Source of the DNA: Smittium mucronatum
Lineage: Eukaryota; Kickxellomycota; Harpellomycetes; Harpellales; Legeriomycetaceae
Assembly (NCBI GenBank): GCA_001953115.1
Contig: LSSL01005257.1
Location: forward strand, 1-15,280
Length of the DNA stretch: 15,280 nt
Direction: 5' to 3'
Below are positions 1 to 10,739 of this stretch, piece after piece (positions within the stretch are counted from its first letter, which is position 1; each line of letters opens with the position of its first letter). The translations under genes were made by a program, and so were the position numbers. Under the pieces are notes generated by a model, which had not been told where the DNA came from, made no database searches, and saw nothing but the letters and a program-made list of their open reading frames with translations.

Positions 1-127
1 GTAATTTAAAAAAATCCTTTTTTATTTAGATTTTATAGATTTATTTCGAAAAAACACTTCTATTTTGTATGATTTTTTTGTTTTTTTACTCTTGAATAAT
101 AAATTATTTATAACATTTTTTTAAAAT

Positions 128-1840
128 ATGGATAATCTTATGGAGTTTGAAACAAGTATGTCCTGTGATAAATTTTTTGATTCAAACTCAAATTCATTTC
201 AAGATTCATTGAGAGTTGAAAATTTTGAACTAGAAGATTTTTCTCTGCCTGAAAACGAGTCTAATGAATTATTTGATTCGCAGATAGTTGGATATTCAAA
301 AAATTCCATTAAAAAAGAGTGGAGCAAATTTTTCAATATTCCACGCCCATCAATAAATTTTTTCAGTCCCAATACTATCCCATGTCATATTTTGGATCTA
401 AATTCTATCACCCCTTACACGATTTTCAAGCTATTTTTTGATAGCGAACTGTTGAAAGAGATTGTTATAAACTCCAATAAATATATTGATTTCAAATTCA
501 AAAATAAAATAAATAAAATATCTATAAATGACTTCAAAAAATTTCTGGCAATTAACCTGCTTATGGGGATAAAGAAACTCCCTGCTATTAAAAATTATTG
601 GAGTTTAGATCCAATAATACATGATTACTATATTTCAAACCTGATGTCTTCAAATCTCTTCACGAACATACTATCTGATTTTCATCTGGGAAACTAATAT
701 ACATTTGGAAAAAAATATGACAAATTCGATAAACTCTTCAAAATTAGAAATTTTTTAACTAGAATTAAAGATAATTTACAAAAAAATTTCAACCCTGGAC
801 AAAATATAGCTATTGATGAATCAATGATAAAATTCAGAGAAAGATCATGTTCAAGCAGTTTATGCCGAATAAGCCTATAAAAAGGGGGTTTAAAGTTTGG
901 GTATTAGCTGAATAGATTGGGTACTGTTGGAGCTTTGATGTGTATCAAGGGAAATCTTTAATAAGCTCAGAAAAATCTTTAGTATTTAGGGTAGTAAAAA
1001 ACCTATCTTCAGATCTCAAATAAACCAACCACAAAATTTTTTATCGACAGGTATTTTACGTCTATCGAGCTTATCTAATATCTTTTGAAAAAATATATTT
1101 ATGCGTGTGGAACAATTTGTTCCAACAGGAAATTTCTTCCGAAATTCAAAAGCAACAAATCAATCGAAAAATATGCGTGGGATTGGTATGAATCTTTAGA
1201 TGGAATTTCTGTTATAAAATTTATGGACAATAGACCGGTTTACATGGTTTCTAATTTTCACAAACGAGAGATAAAACTATAGGAAGCAGAACTCAACACG
1301 ATGGATGTAAATTAGATGTGATTCTTCCTTATTTAATCACTGACTACAATAAAAACATGAACTTTGTTGATAAGTTAGATCAAAGAAAAAAATGTTATGA
1401 AATCGACAGAAAAAGTCTGAGATTTTGGACTAGATTTTTTTTTTTTTTTAGATGTGTGTGTGGTAAACTCTTTCACAATATATAAGGGGATTTATGAAAA
1501 GCACATAAAAAAAATAAAAGAGCGTTGTTATGTAAAATTGTTACAGTTTAGGATAAAGTTAATACAAGAAATAGTACGTGAAAGTGTAGTTTATATTCCT
1601 AATCATTTCCAAGCAGCGAAAAAGAAAAAAAGAGGAAAGGAGTACTCACCGAAAGCAGATATAATGACAGATAAAATACATATTCCGATAAGATCAAAAA
1701 GGATAAGTTGTCATTTCTGTAGCAGTCAAGAAAAGCGTGTCATAGCTATATGGAAGTGTAGTTTATGTGAGGTTAGAATTTGCTTTAACACACCAAAAAG
1801 AAATCGCTTCAATGAATATCATAACCCAAAAAAAGATTGA
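128..1840 (+). pseudogene. Decayed piggyBac-family transposase
   Basis: PiggyBac transposases excise and insert DNA at TTAA sites with a DDD catalytic core and a C-terminal Cys-rich finger. ATG at 128 opens an acidic N-terminus. Residues about 130-189 match the family's N-terminal domain (MGIKKLPAIKNYWSLDP), then TAA at 695-697 interrupts, and the same frame reads on to 880. Asp codons corresponding to the catalytic triad (D268, D346, D447 in insect piggyBac) are at 815-817 (AIDESMIKF), 1046-1048 (FIDRYFTS) and 1226-1228 (MDNRPV). YACGTICSNRKFLPKFKS and DYNKNMNFVDKLDQ are further family blocks. The end carries Cys pairs (CHFC, CSLC). The reading frame changes near 850, 1020-1043, 1283 and in a T15 run at 1435-1449, and stops lie at 878, 913 and 1077. 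Total span, about 570 codons, equals a full-length family member. No terminal inverted repeats were recognised. The family call is firm and the gene is clearly dead as written. Confidence 0.93.
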
Positions 1841-2117
1841 CTGAACCTGAAAATAATATTGTTTTTTCCAATTTATTTATCATTTTAAATTTTTTTATAA
1901 TACATAAATATATTTAACAAAATTCGAAAAAAAGAAAAGAAACATCAAAAATCAATTTATTAAAATAAAATTATAAACGATCTTATGAAAATAAAAACGG
2001 TATAAAATATAAAAAAACATTTAAAAGTGTTGTGAAAATTGGAATAAGAATCAAGTTTACTGAGAAATAAAATTCATTTAATGAATATTTGAAAATTTTA
2101 TTTATAAAGTTGTTTTT

Positions 2118-2695
2118 TCAATATAATATATTTTCTTTAATATGAGATAAAAAATAAACGATTATAAATGCCGCTGTAGTACTTTTAATGATTTCAGTTT
2201 CTGTATTTGATGTATTGGTTGAATTACTAATAGATTAGTAGTTCATTTTGCATTTGATGTGATATTATATGCATTATTTTGTAGTAGTAGATTTCATTTG
2301 ATGAACTAATTGATATAGTTGCATTTGTATCATTTGATGTAATGTTTGATGTAGTTTATAGAAAATTTATTGATGTTTTAGTTGATTTGCTATAATAAAT
2401 TTTTAAATGATATAAAGTTTTGATGAAGTTATTGATTATTTAGTTGATTTAGTAATTTATATATTGGTTAATGTAAAATATGGTATACTAATTGATGAGA
2501 ATTCTAGAGAATTGACTGATTTATAGTTGATGTAATAAAAGATATAATAATTGGTATACTAGTTGAAGGATTTTGTATTTATTATCTCAATTATTGATTG
2601 ATGTGGCAGCTGGTCTAGTAGTTGATTTAATATTTGATGTTTTATTTGATGTATCGGTTTCAGTGTCATTTGGATTTTGATTGATGTAGTTCTCG
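2118..2695 (-). pseudogene. Relic of a Thr/Ser/Asn-rich protein with a C-terminal hydrophobic segment
   Basis: The plus strand here is a degenerate run of TTTGATGT/GTTGATTTA-like units. Read on the minus strand these become ACA, TCA, AAT and ACT codons. Separate stretches give Thr/Ser/Asn-rich peptides: NPNDTETDTSNKTSN (about 2660 downward), TTSNITSNDTNATISISSSN (2355-2290) and SNSTNTSNTETEIIKSTT (2228-2175). The last runs straight into AAFIIVYFLS, a short hydrophobic segment, then HIKENILY and a TGA at 2118-2120. A low-complexity T/S/N ectodomain followed by a hydrophobic tail is typical of cell-surface or secreted wall proteins, so a former surface protein is inferred; no named family is recognised. 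At least three frameshifts and stops (for example at 2587-2589) separate the pieces. The 5' end was not found. The alternative is a simple degenerate minisatellite that happens to read this way. Confidence 0.5.
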
Positions 2696-4667
2696 ATTCA
2701 ATATAAAAATTTTATTTCATTTCAGCGTTTATTTTAATTTTGAGTCTAAATAGAATATAGCGATAAATTCTTCATAAATAGTGAATCATGATTCCGATTT
2801 TCAATAAAATTAAATTTCTGTCCAAAAACTCAAAGCTATACCTATAAAATTAAAAAACAAAAACAAAAAAATATTTCAAAATGATTTATTTATCAACTTC
2901 ATAATATAACTATCTATTTCAATATAATTAAAATATGTTGCTATAAATAAATATAAAGATCAAATTTTTAATCTGAATTTTAGTTTATGGTTGTAATATT
3001 GTTCCAATTGTCTCACTATTTATAATTTTTAGATTTTTTATTTATGCGATATCTCCAAACTTAGAAAAATGAAAATAAAAATCATGATATTTATAACATG
3101 AAACATTATAATCTATGAGTCACATCTTAAAAATATTATAAAGAATAAATTCTACAAATTTAGATACAGAGTTTGGTAATTTTTGAAGTTTTTTTTATCC
3201 GTTTTCCAATATAATGTGTATTCATTTAGCTTTGGATTTTATTGGCTGAATAATTTTTAGATAAACATTTGGGTATTTATAAAAAATCCCAAAGAAAAAA
3301 AGTGTTACAAGGATTAAAAAATGCTTTTTTTTTGAAGTTATGTAACTGAAGATTAAAATTAGCCTATTTTGAGATTCATAATATTGCATTTGTAAGCCCG
3401 CTCATTAATTAATCGTTGTTTCAGAAAGTCCCAAACTCACTATATAATGATTAGTGATTTTTTTTCTAATGATAAAAAAATTTTCTAGATATTTTCAAGA
3501 TAATTGGCAACCAATAAAAAACTAAAACACCCCCATTTTTGTGAAATAAATATTTGCTAATAGTTTAATTATGAGAAAATCCAATGTCTTTTATTATATG
3601 ATAATTTATATTTTTAAAGCGTGTTACGAAAGGCTTATTGCGATATGAACACAAAATATGTACCTAGTTATCATATTAATATACATTGAAAAAAATACAG
3701 ATTGGGTGTTTGCTAAGTGTCAGGATTTATACAACTTTTTTATCCTATTTTATTAAAAATTAATATCAATAAATTATGAAATATAGTATTTTCTAAGTTT
3801 TAATAGTAACTTATTGATGATAGTGAAAAATAAGAATTAGGAAAGCTAATATATTTTTATAATTAGGGCATAAAAGAAAATCCAAAAGTCTAAGCATTTT
3901 AAAGAAAAAATTAACATTGTTCAATTAATTATAAATATCATGGCGATCATTCGCAAAAAGAGCTAATTTTATGTATGTAATTTAATCATTATATTTATAA
4001 TTAAAACCGCAGGATTAAAGGGAAAAAATGAGTGAAATTCTTAGTTTATTTTTTTTCATTATTTGAAATATATTATTTTGCAATTTTTTTACAATGATTG
4101 TAGAGTTTTATAAATTTTGAATATAAAAATCCGAGAAATTATAATAAGGATTGTAAATTTATAGGATTTAGTATTTTAAATTCACAGAAATACTAAAAAA
4201 TAATTTATAAAATTATAAAAACTTATGCTATAAGATATAAGCTATATCTTAATGCAATTTGAAATAAATACATTTAAAATAGTTTTGATAGTCATCATTA
4301 AAATTTTCACAAATGAAAATTATTGATATAAAAGATCTTGATTTTTTGGATTTTTTAAAAAGAGAATAGAGAGAGGGAAAGAGGGAGAGAGAGGAAGGGG
4401 GAAAATATACTACATGCTTTGAAAATATTTCTTCATTCATCCTAATCATATTACTTTTAACCCTTAATTCAGAAAATTTTTCGTCGATAGTTGTTAAAAT
4501 ATAAAAGAATAACTATCCATCGCTTTTCACGCGAAATATTCATTTTTTAAGAATCATAGATATATGAGATTTTTTTCAAGATCAGACGCTTTTTTCCCTC
4601 AATTCTTATAGGCCGATTTCACTTCAGTATACTATTGGCCTAATAACTATTTTTAATTTTCAAAATC
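2696..4667. other. AT-rich stretch without a recognisable gene
   Basis: I see no coherent coding frame, RNA gene or mobile-element end in this interval. It is A/T-rich with many homopolymer runs. The only distinct item is the purine tract near 4370-4405. It may hold the missing 5' end of the minus-strand surface-protein relic just to the left, but no initiator Met or signal peptide could be traced. Confidence 0.5.
4368..4405 (+). repeat. Purine (GA/GGAA) low-complexity tract
   Basis: Thirty-eight bases of uninterrupted A and G (AGAGAG, GGGAAAGAGGG and similar) stand out from the A/T background. A 66-codon minus-strand frame across it encodes PPSSLSLFPSLYSLF only because of this tract, so I do not call it a gene. 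Confidence 0.8.
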
Positions 4668-4898
4668 GTGGTAAGCTTGCCTAATTTAGATTTTCCCAAT
4701 TTTTTATTTGATATAATTAGATTTTATCGAATAAAAAGTGGCTTATTGAAAATCGATATTTTTTTAAAAAAGGAAATGGAACCTCTCACTATTAAAACGA
4801 CTGGTTTGTCTAAGAATCATCCATATACAAATCCCTGCATGATGCATCAAATTCGAAAAATATGTTACAAAAATATACAACAATCAATACGTTTTTAG
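4668..4898 (+). CDS. Small orphan open frame, unknown
   Basis: An open frame of 76 codons begins with a non-ATG codon at 4668. The first ATG is at 4776, which would give 40 residues ending at TAG 4896-4898. The 3' half (MEPLTIKTTGLSKNHPYTNP, then two Met, His and Cys residues) has a more protein-like mix than the surrounding A/T-rich DNA. The upstream half is Phe/Ile/Leu-rich and less convincing. I do not recognise a family, signal peptide or membrane helix. Most likely a fragment of a decayed gene or element rather than a working gene; chance is also possible. Confidence 0.25.
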   Translation: MVSLPNLDFPNFLFDIIRFYRIKSGLLKIDIFLKKEMEPLTIKTTGLSKNHPYTNPCMMHQIRKICYKNIQQSIRF

Positions 4899-6191
4899 TC
4901 GGGTTAATAATTAGATTCCCAATATAGTCACAATTTTTATTACTTTTGATCATATTATATTTTTTTAAATTCCAAATTAGGACTTTTTGTGTAGATATTT
5001 TAATTTCTATTTTGATAATAATTACTATCCTCGATTTGTAAAAATATTTAATCTCAGAATATTTTATTACTAATCAGTAAGATTGGTGCACCTTGTTATT
5101 AATTGGTATTTTACCCAAAATTTTCACTAAGGTAATTTTTTTCTATTAAAGTGTTTTTCATAGGATTGATGTTACGTTTTCATAACCACTCACAAATATG
5201 AGTTCATTGTATTCTTCCAATACTTTCTTTCTATAGTTTTTTTCAATTGGATAATAACATAAGCACTAAAAAAATGCCCCTCATAAAAGAAATTTATACA
5301 GAAATTTTTTATAAGATCAATTGGTTGGCGATTTTTACAGTTGTAAAATGTATTGCATAATTGACCAATAGGGGTTTTTTATATATTAAAAAATATTTCG
5401 ATTTTTTTTTATTCATGCAGACCTCCCTGGAGACGAAAGAGTTAAAGCATATAACATAATAGATATTTTTTTTAGTTATTTACCAAATTTTTAAAAAAAA
5501 GAACAATAAGGTGGTAGGTGGTTATTATTATTTAAGTTAATGGGATATTATTATTAATCAATCTAGTCAAAATTGAATTATATTAATCATGCTGCTATAA
5601 TTTTAGATTATTTTTCTTTCTAATGTTATTCAGCTTTATACAAACACTTTTTATTGATGTGTTCTATTGATAAATCATTTGAATTATAATTGAATACAAT
5701 GTTCAAGGAATTCAGATTTAAAATAAATCTGTGTCCAAACACCATTTAATTATATTTTTTTTAGTATAAAAGATACAGCAATTCCAAAAAAATTAATATG
5801 GGAGATTATAAAGAAATTGAGACACTTTATTGGGAAGAGTATAAAATTCCCTTTTATTTATAATTTTAAGTTTGTAATACGATTTATGACAATGGTCAAT
5901 TTTTTTGAGATTTTTTTTAAAAAAAATCAATTGCCAGATTTAGTTCTCAGTTTTTATATTCAGATCAAGCTTGTGTTAATTGATTGGGATTAATATTTGC
6001 AAAAATAGATTCTTAGAATGTTAGAAAAAATTGGAAGTTCGGTTTTCTTTAATGATAAATTTGATAAAATATGGAACTCTTTTTTTGTCTCAAAAATCAT
6101 TTGGATTTGAATTTTTCTTCTTCTCGATATCAATATATTTTCAAATTTCGAGAATATAGAATGAAATTTTTAAATAATTGTATCTATAACA
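4899..6191. other. AT-rich stretch, one short coding-like patch
   Basis: Apart from a 26-codon coding-like patch at 5414-5494, nothing recognisable was found here. A 63-codon ATG-started frame at 6071-6262 is Phe/Asn-rich and overlaps, in another frame, the start chosen for the transposase relic at 6192. I regard that frame as noise. Confidence 0.45.
5414..5494 (+). pseudogene. Short peptide relic, possibly from a reverse-transcriptase polyprotein
   Basis: One frame reads HADLPGDERVKAYNIIDIFF before a TAA at 5492-5494. A block of the form (I/A)-x-(I/L/V)-P-G-D-x-R/N-V-x-x-K is found in some non-LTR retroelement polyproteins C-terminal to the reverse transcriptase domain, and this resembles it. 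The stretch is very short and local GC is slightly raised. No other retroelement piece was recognised beside it. The assignment rests on about ten residues and could be coincidence. Confidence 0.2.
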
Positions 6192-7925
6192 ATGAATTCG
6201 CTGGATTTGTATTTGAAGATATGTCTAAAACAAAAAGAAATTCAAATTGTCAAAAATCTTGACCAACTAGCAGAATCTATATCAAAAGGAGACAAAAAAG
6301 CCTTATATAGTTATTTTTTTAACAGATCAAAAATAGGAAAGGAAGTTTAGAGGAGTTTTTCGAACGACTTTAACGAAATAAGAGTTCCAAAAATATATCA
6401 AATATGCATAGTAGCTTGCCTAAGTTTAGTAAAGATAGATCAAATATCTTATCTTTAGTTGCTTCTGTATATAAAAGAAATGATCTATGAATTTTTGGCT
6501 TTGAATTTTCGAATAGACAATATAAAAAATCCGTATAATTTTTTGAGTCTAGTATTTTTAAATTTGGCTTTAAATAAAAAATTATCAAAAAAAATTATCA
6601 ACTTAATCCCAAAAACTCAAAGAAACGGTTGTGAAGTATTTATTAGATAATTAAAGGATAAGAAATAAAGTTTGCCTCGTTAATAATGGTGAAAAATTTC
6701 CAGCTAAAGTCCCGATTTATTATCTCGAAAGCACCAAAAATGAAATATATAAAGAAATGACCTGATAAAATCAAGACTATGAAATATAAATAAGTTCACT
6801 CTATAAAATGTGCCCAAAAAACCTTTAAAAGCCCACGATAAAGGCAGAAATGTGTCCAATCTGCTATAAGGACCAAAAAAACATCAACATTCTAAAAATT
6901 ATCGATACCATTGAATCCAGTGAGCAGTACAAAAAATTTGAAACAGAAATTAATACGTACAATACCACAAAAAAAATCAAAGAGCTTCAATGAAAAGTAT
7001 TGTATAATTATATTAGACTTTAAGGAAAATTTTCGGATAGAGTGTGGCACAGTTGAAACTAGAATATCCTTATATAACAAATCTCAAATTTCGAACTTGG
7101 AATTTTCTAATATATATCTTGGAAATGACGACACTTTGAAAAATAAATACAATAAATTCATTTCTAAGATTCTTATCCATAACTCAAAGTATACATCCGA
7201 CTTCCTGATGGATATTCTGAAAGCCCGATTTCACGTTCGCGTTGAAAAAGTGCACATATGGACAAATTCAGGTCCTCATTTTCGTTCATTGGAGTTTTTG
7301 AATTCTATATTTAGGGAAATTCGACAAAAAATCAGGAAAAAAAATTCTCTCTTAACTATTTCAATGATTATCACGGTAAAAGTTTTTTTTATGGGCAATT
7401 AGTTATTTTTCTTATAATATTTTTTCCTATATCAAAAACTTTAATACTTTTTAAAATTTTTAGGGATTATTTAGAGATGATTGGATAGAGCTATGCTAAA
7501 AAGAGACATTAATGCTATAGAAGAACTTATCGGAAATTTCTATGACATATCAAGTGTAAACCAGTCGAAAAACTCAAAAAATTTAAATGTTAGTTTTAAA
7601 ATATATTATGGTGGATCACCGAGATCAAATCTGGAAAAAATGATAATAAAAAAATTATAATTCATATTTTTTTTTAGTATGGAATCAAGAAAATTATTAG
7701 GATCAGTAATAAGCAGCCCGATATCCATAGTTATTCAATTATAGATTTTAGAGTTGAGTTAGAGATGAAAAACGAGTTACGTAGTATTAAATCGAGCAAG
7801 AAGGCCAAAACGAAAACGAAAACGAAATAAAATCTATAATGGGGAAGATTTCTCAATCAAATAAGATCAAAAGAATGGAATCAATTCGAAATTCACTACA
7901 GGAAATTTCTGAAGATTATCAATAA
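6192..7925 (+). pseudogene. Decayed DDE-type transposase relic (second element)
   Basis: A coherent protein can be followed across about 578 codons in changing frames. From ATG 6192 (MNSLDLYLKICLKQKEIQIV) one frame runs to TAA 6648 with two internal TAG stops. A second frame, about 6670-6993, gives VNNGEKFPAKVPIYYLES, then MCP at 6808 and MCPIC at 6850-6864, a Cys-x2-Cys zinc-finger-like pair. A third, 6911-7402, holds LDFKENFRIECGTVET (D36, codon 7016) and HIWTNSGPHFRSLEFL. The fourth begins KFSLNYFNDYHGKS near 7342. Later pieces (RDINAIEELI near 7499, VELEMKNEL near 7757, then a Lys-rich KAKTKTKTK) lead to TAA 7923-7925. The layout (zinc finger, first Asp, W-x-[D/N]-S-G-P-H-F-R, then HGKS) resembles DDE-like transposase ORFs with a DG/SGP...HGKS core found in several eukaryotes; the superfamily name is uncertain. 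At least six frameshifts and several stops make it non-functional. N119 sits where related proteins often carry Asp. Confidence 0.65.
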
Positions 7926-8174
7926 ATCTGAATTAATATATAAGTAAATCAGTTTTTTCTGTTAAATATGCCACTTTAAATCATATTTTTATTTTAAATT
8001 TTGAGTTGGAATCGTTTTGCCTTTGTACTATATATGAATCATGATTTGGGTTTCACTGATTCTTGAAAAATTCAACTTCAAAATTAATGAATTTTGTTTC
8101 TTTTTTTCATCATTTTTTTCATTTTTATACAGATTTAAGAGGTGTGTAATGATTTATAAAGAGCAAAAGTTTGT

Positions 8175-8345
8175 ATGAAATGTAGATTTGATATGTTTTT
8201 TGGTAGGATTATTATTGATGAAGATATAGTTATATATGAGAAATGGTTTTGGAGCCCTGCTAAATCTAACATAAATCAATTGTATTTATTTCACCATTTT
8301 TTATGCTTTTGCATATCAATTAAAATCACACATTCATTTAAATAA
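8175..8345 (+). CDS. Small orphan ORF, 56 residues, unknown
   Basis: The frame is open from 8160, and ATG 8175 starts MKCRFDMFFGRIIIDEDIVI followed by YEKWFWSPAKSN, ending at TAA 8343-8345. The first 35 residues have a balanced, charged composition with two Trp codons, unusual for random A/T-rich DNA. The last 20 are Phe/Ile/His-rich and look like run-on. Together this suggests a relic whose true continuation has been lost. It lies 250 bp after the second transposase relic on the same strand, but no link is evident. No family is recognised and a functional microprotein is not supported. Confidence 0.25.
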   Translation: MKCRFDMFFGRIIIDEDIVIYEKWFWSPAKSNINQLYLFHHFLCFCISIKITHSFK

Positions 8346-10089
8346 AATAATTTTTATTTTTCAATACTACACTTTTTTGAAAAGTTAAAAAGTATTGAGG
8401 CCTGAAAAAAATATTCTATAATTATTATAATATTTTTATATTTATCTTTTTCAACATTAAGAAGGCTTTTTCTGCATATTTTGAGTTCTAAATATTCATT
8501 GTTAGCAAAGAATCTCCTCATTTTTAATTATTTCATTTTTTTAGCATATATAAAAATGATTTCGTTTATCAAAATTAGGTGTAGCGAATTAATGACAGAA
8601 AATATGGCACTCAGTATTCAGATATTAACGATATATTCGAAAATTTATAAATAGATTTTACCAGATAACCTGAATTTTTAAATATTATATATTACCAATT
8701 CGAATAAAAATGATAGTTTTAGCGTTAATATGAATTAGAAAACAAAATATTTTATATAATAATCTGATTAATTTTATTTATAAAATTCTTTTAACATACG
8801 GAAACTAAAATTTTTATTTAAAAAAATTATCTTTATTCTTAATGAATAAATAACATATAATCAGTTCAAAAAAAGCGAATTTTTAGTAAATTTTTTAGAA
8901 AATAAGCAAAATTCAAATTCGAATTGTGCACATATTATTTTTTTATTGTATTTGAAACTAATAATTAATATTAACTATGATGATGATTAATAATAGTATT
9001 CTTTTAATTTTTAATGAATATGTTTTTGAAAAATTTTAAATTGACATTTTTAAAAAAAAAAGCTTAATATTGAAATGGAAATCGATAAAAAATTTTAAGT
9101 TTTTATTGTTGAGTCGATTATAAAGTTCTCATTCGGTCATCGGAAATCGTAATTGGGATAATGCAAGATACAGGAACAAATTTTTATTAATAATTATATT
9201 AGCTTCAAAAATATACTACCCCCCCCCCGCTCACCATCAACATTTTTTTATTGAAGAATTTTTTTATTATTTTTTTGAATCCTCTCTCTTCATTATTCAT
9301 TATTCGCTATTTTATCGTCTATCTCTGATGATAGCTTGAAATTATTACAAAAAAAAAAATCAAAAACAAAAATCAAATCTGATTTGATTTGATTTGGGAT
9401 TCTAATTTGATTTGTTTATTACAGTCAATAATTTAAAAATATTTACAGATAAATGATTTAAATCGATTCTGAGCCAACTATAATGATAAACGAAATTTAT
9501 TTATAAAATTAAATACAATTTTATTGTCTATATACTCAAAGTTCAAAAAAATTAACACATTATTTATTAGTGTCAAAATAACCGCATTTAAGATAAAGTC
9601 TTATCCGAGTACATTAGGATACCCTTCTCAAAAAGGCCCCCTATTTTTCGTGGGGGTACCCTTTTTTTAGAATTCAAGTTTCCAAGTTTTCTATTAACAT
9701 AATATTGATGTTACGTATGTAGATAACTTGGATATCGTTTTCTGCAATAATTTTGAGTTACTCAAGTTTAAAGTATCCATGGATAATATTGGTTGATACA
9801 AAATTGTATATTGAATTTTATTGGATAAAATTTTGTAATTTGATTATTTAAAAAAACAAAAAAACCCCATAAAAAATAAATTGATTCATATTTGAGTCGA
9901 TTTTTCTTCGTATTCATCTAATTAAAATTAATTGGTAAATCGGCCTAAGATATTAATAAAGCTAGCTTCTCACTTTTTTAAAAATTTCCCATATGCTAAA
10001 ATATTTGGAGCGAATTACAAAATTTTTTTTTTTAAAATATTATCTTTAAATTATTGTAGTCCATTTAATTTTTTAGTTAAAAAAATAGT
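8346..10089. other. AT-rich stretch with a C10 run and a hairpin, no gene
   Basis: No convincing coding frame. Notable local items are a run of ten C at 9219-9228, TGATTTGATTTGATTTG low complexity near 9380-9415, and a C5/G5 inverted repeat at 9637-9656 followed by a T run. A 60-codon non-ATG frame beginning at 9932 is Phe/Ile/Lys-rich and unsupported. Confidence 0.5.
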
Positions 10090-10310
10090 TTTTTCTTTAA
10101 TCAGAAATAAATAAAATTACAGTTTAAAAATATTAGGCATAAATAACCGGATTCAACGAAAATATACAGCGATTTATCGAAATTTTTATTAGTTGAATTT
10201 TTATACAATAAAATCAATAGTATCCAATAAAATTTCCTCATAGTTAAATCAGATCAAATCCAAGCAAGGGTCAAAATTACTAGTTAAGTATCAAATATAC
10301 GTAGGAATCA
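10090..10310 (+). repeat. Diverged ~220-bp direct repeat, copy A
   Basis: This segment aligns with 12362-12582 at a constant offset of 2,272 bp. Shared blocks include TTCTTT at 10093, GTTTAAAAATATT at 10122, AAAATATACAGCG near 10160, TCCAATAAA near 10222, TTAAATCAGATCAAA near 10245 and TATCAAATA near 10290. The two copies have drifted but stay collinear. Neither contains a coding frame. It may be an old dispersed non-coding repeat, or a segment duplicated together with neighbouring DNA. Confidence 0.75.
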
Positions 10311-10739
10311 AATAAAAAACATATATACATTATCATTTATCAAACCAAATTTCATAACCCATAACAAAACATGATCATTTGATTCACCTATGTGTTGGGT
10401 AATTTGAATAGGGTTTTTAAAAAAGCAAATATAAATATAAAATGTCTATTATTGAAAAAAAGTATAGAGCGAGTATGTGTAAGAGAAAATTCTCCCTTTG
10501 GATTTCAATGGAAAATTTGAATCACCCTCAAATTTATACAAAGGAATTTTAGAATAAATATAAATTATAGCTAACATTAAATTTAATTATTTTCTCATCC
10601 AATTGATTTATCCAAAAAAATTATCAATTTTTTTTTTTCGGGAAATTTATTTTATATTTCTTAAAAAGTTATAAAAACTAATTTTAAAAAATCAAAAATG
10701 AATTTTCTTTCGAATTCCCTCTACAATCTGAGTAGCTCT

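Noticed and set aside
1841..2117. Search for a piggyBac 3' inverted repeat and TTAA duplication
   Set aside because: TTAA occurs by chance throughout such A/T-rich DNA and no matching terminal inverted repeat could be seen beside position 128.
4249..4449. Minus-strand 66-codon frame with a Ser/Leu/Pro-rich core
   Set aside because: Its apparent signal comes entirely from the GA-rich tract read in reverse.
6071..6262. ATG-started 63-codon frame just before the second transposase relic
   Set aside because: Phe/Asn-rich and overlapped by the more protein-like frame from ATG 6192 that continues into the transposase relic.
6370..6588. Minus-strand 72-codon frame
   Set aside because: Antisense to the collinear transposase relic; a shadow frame.
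6892..7080. Minus-strand 62-codon frame
   Set aside because: Antisense to the conserved LDFKENFR region of the transposase relic.
9932..10114. Plus-strand 60-codon frame (NRPKILIKLASHFF...)
   Set aside because: No ATG start and no recognisable family; its end runs into the non-coding direct repeat.
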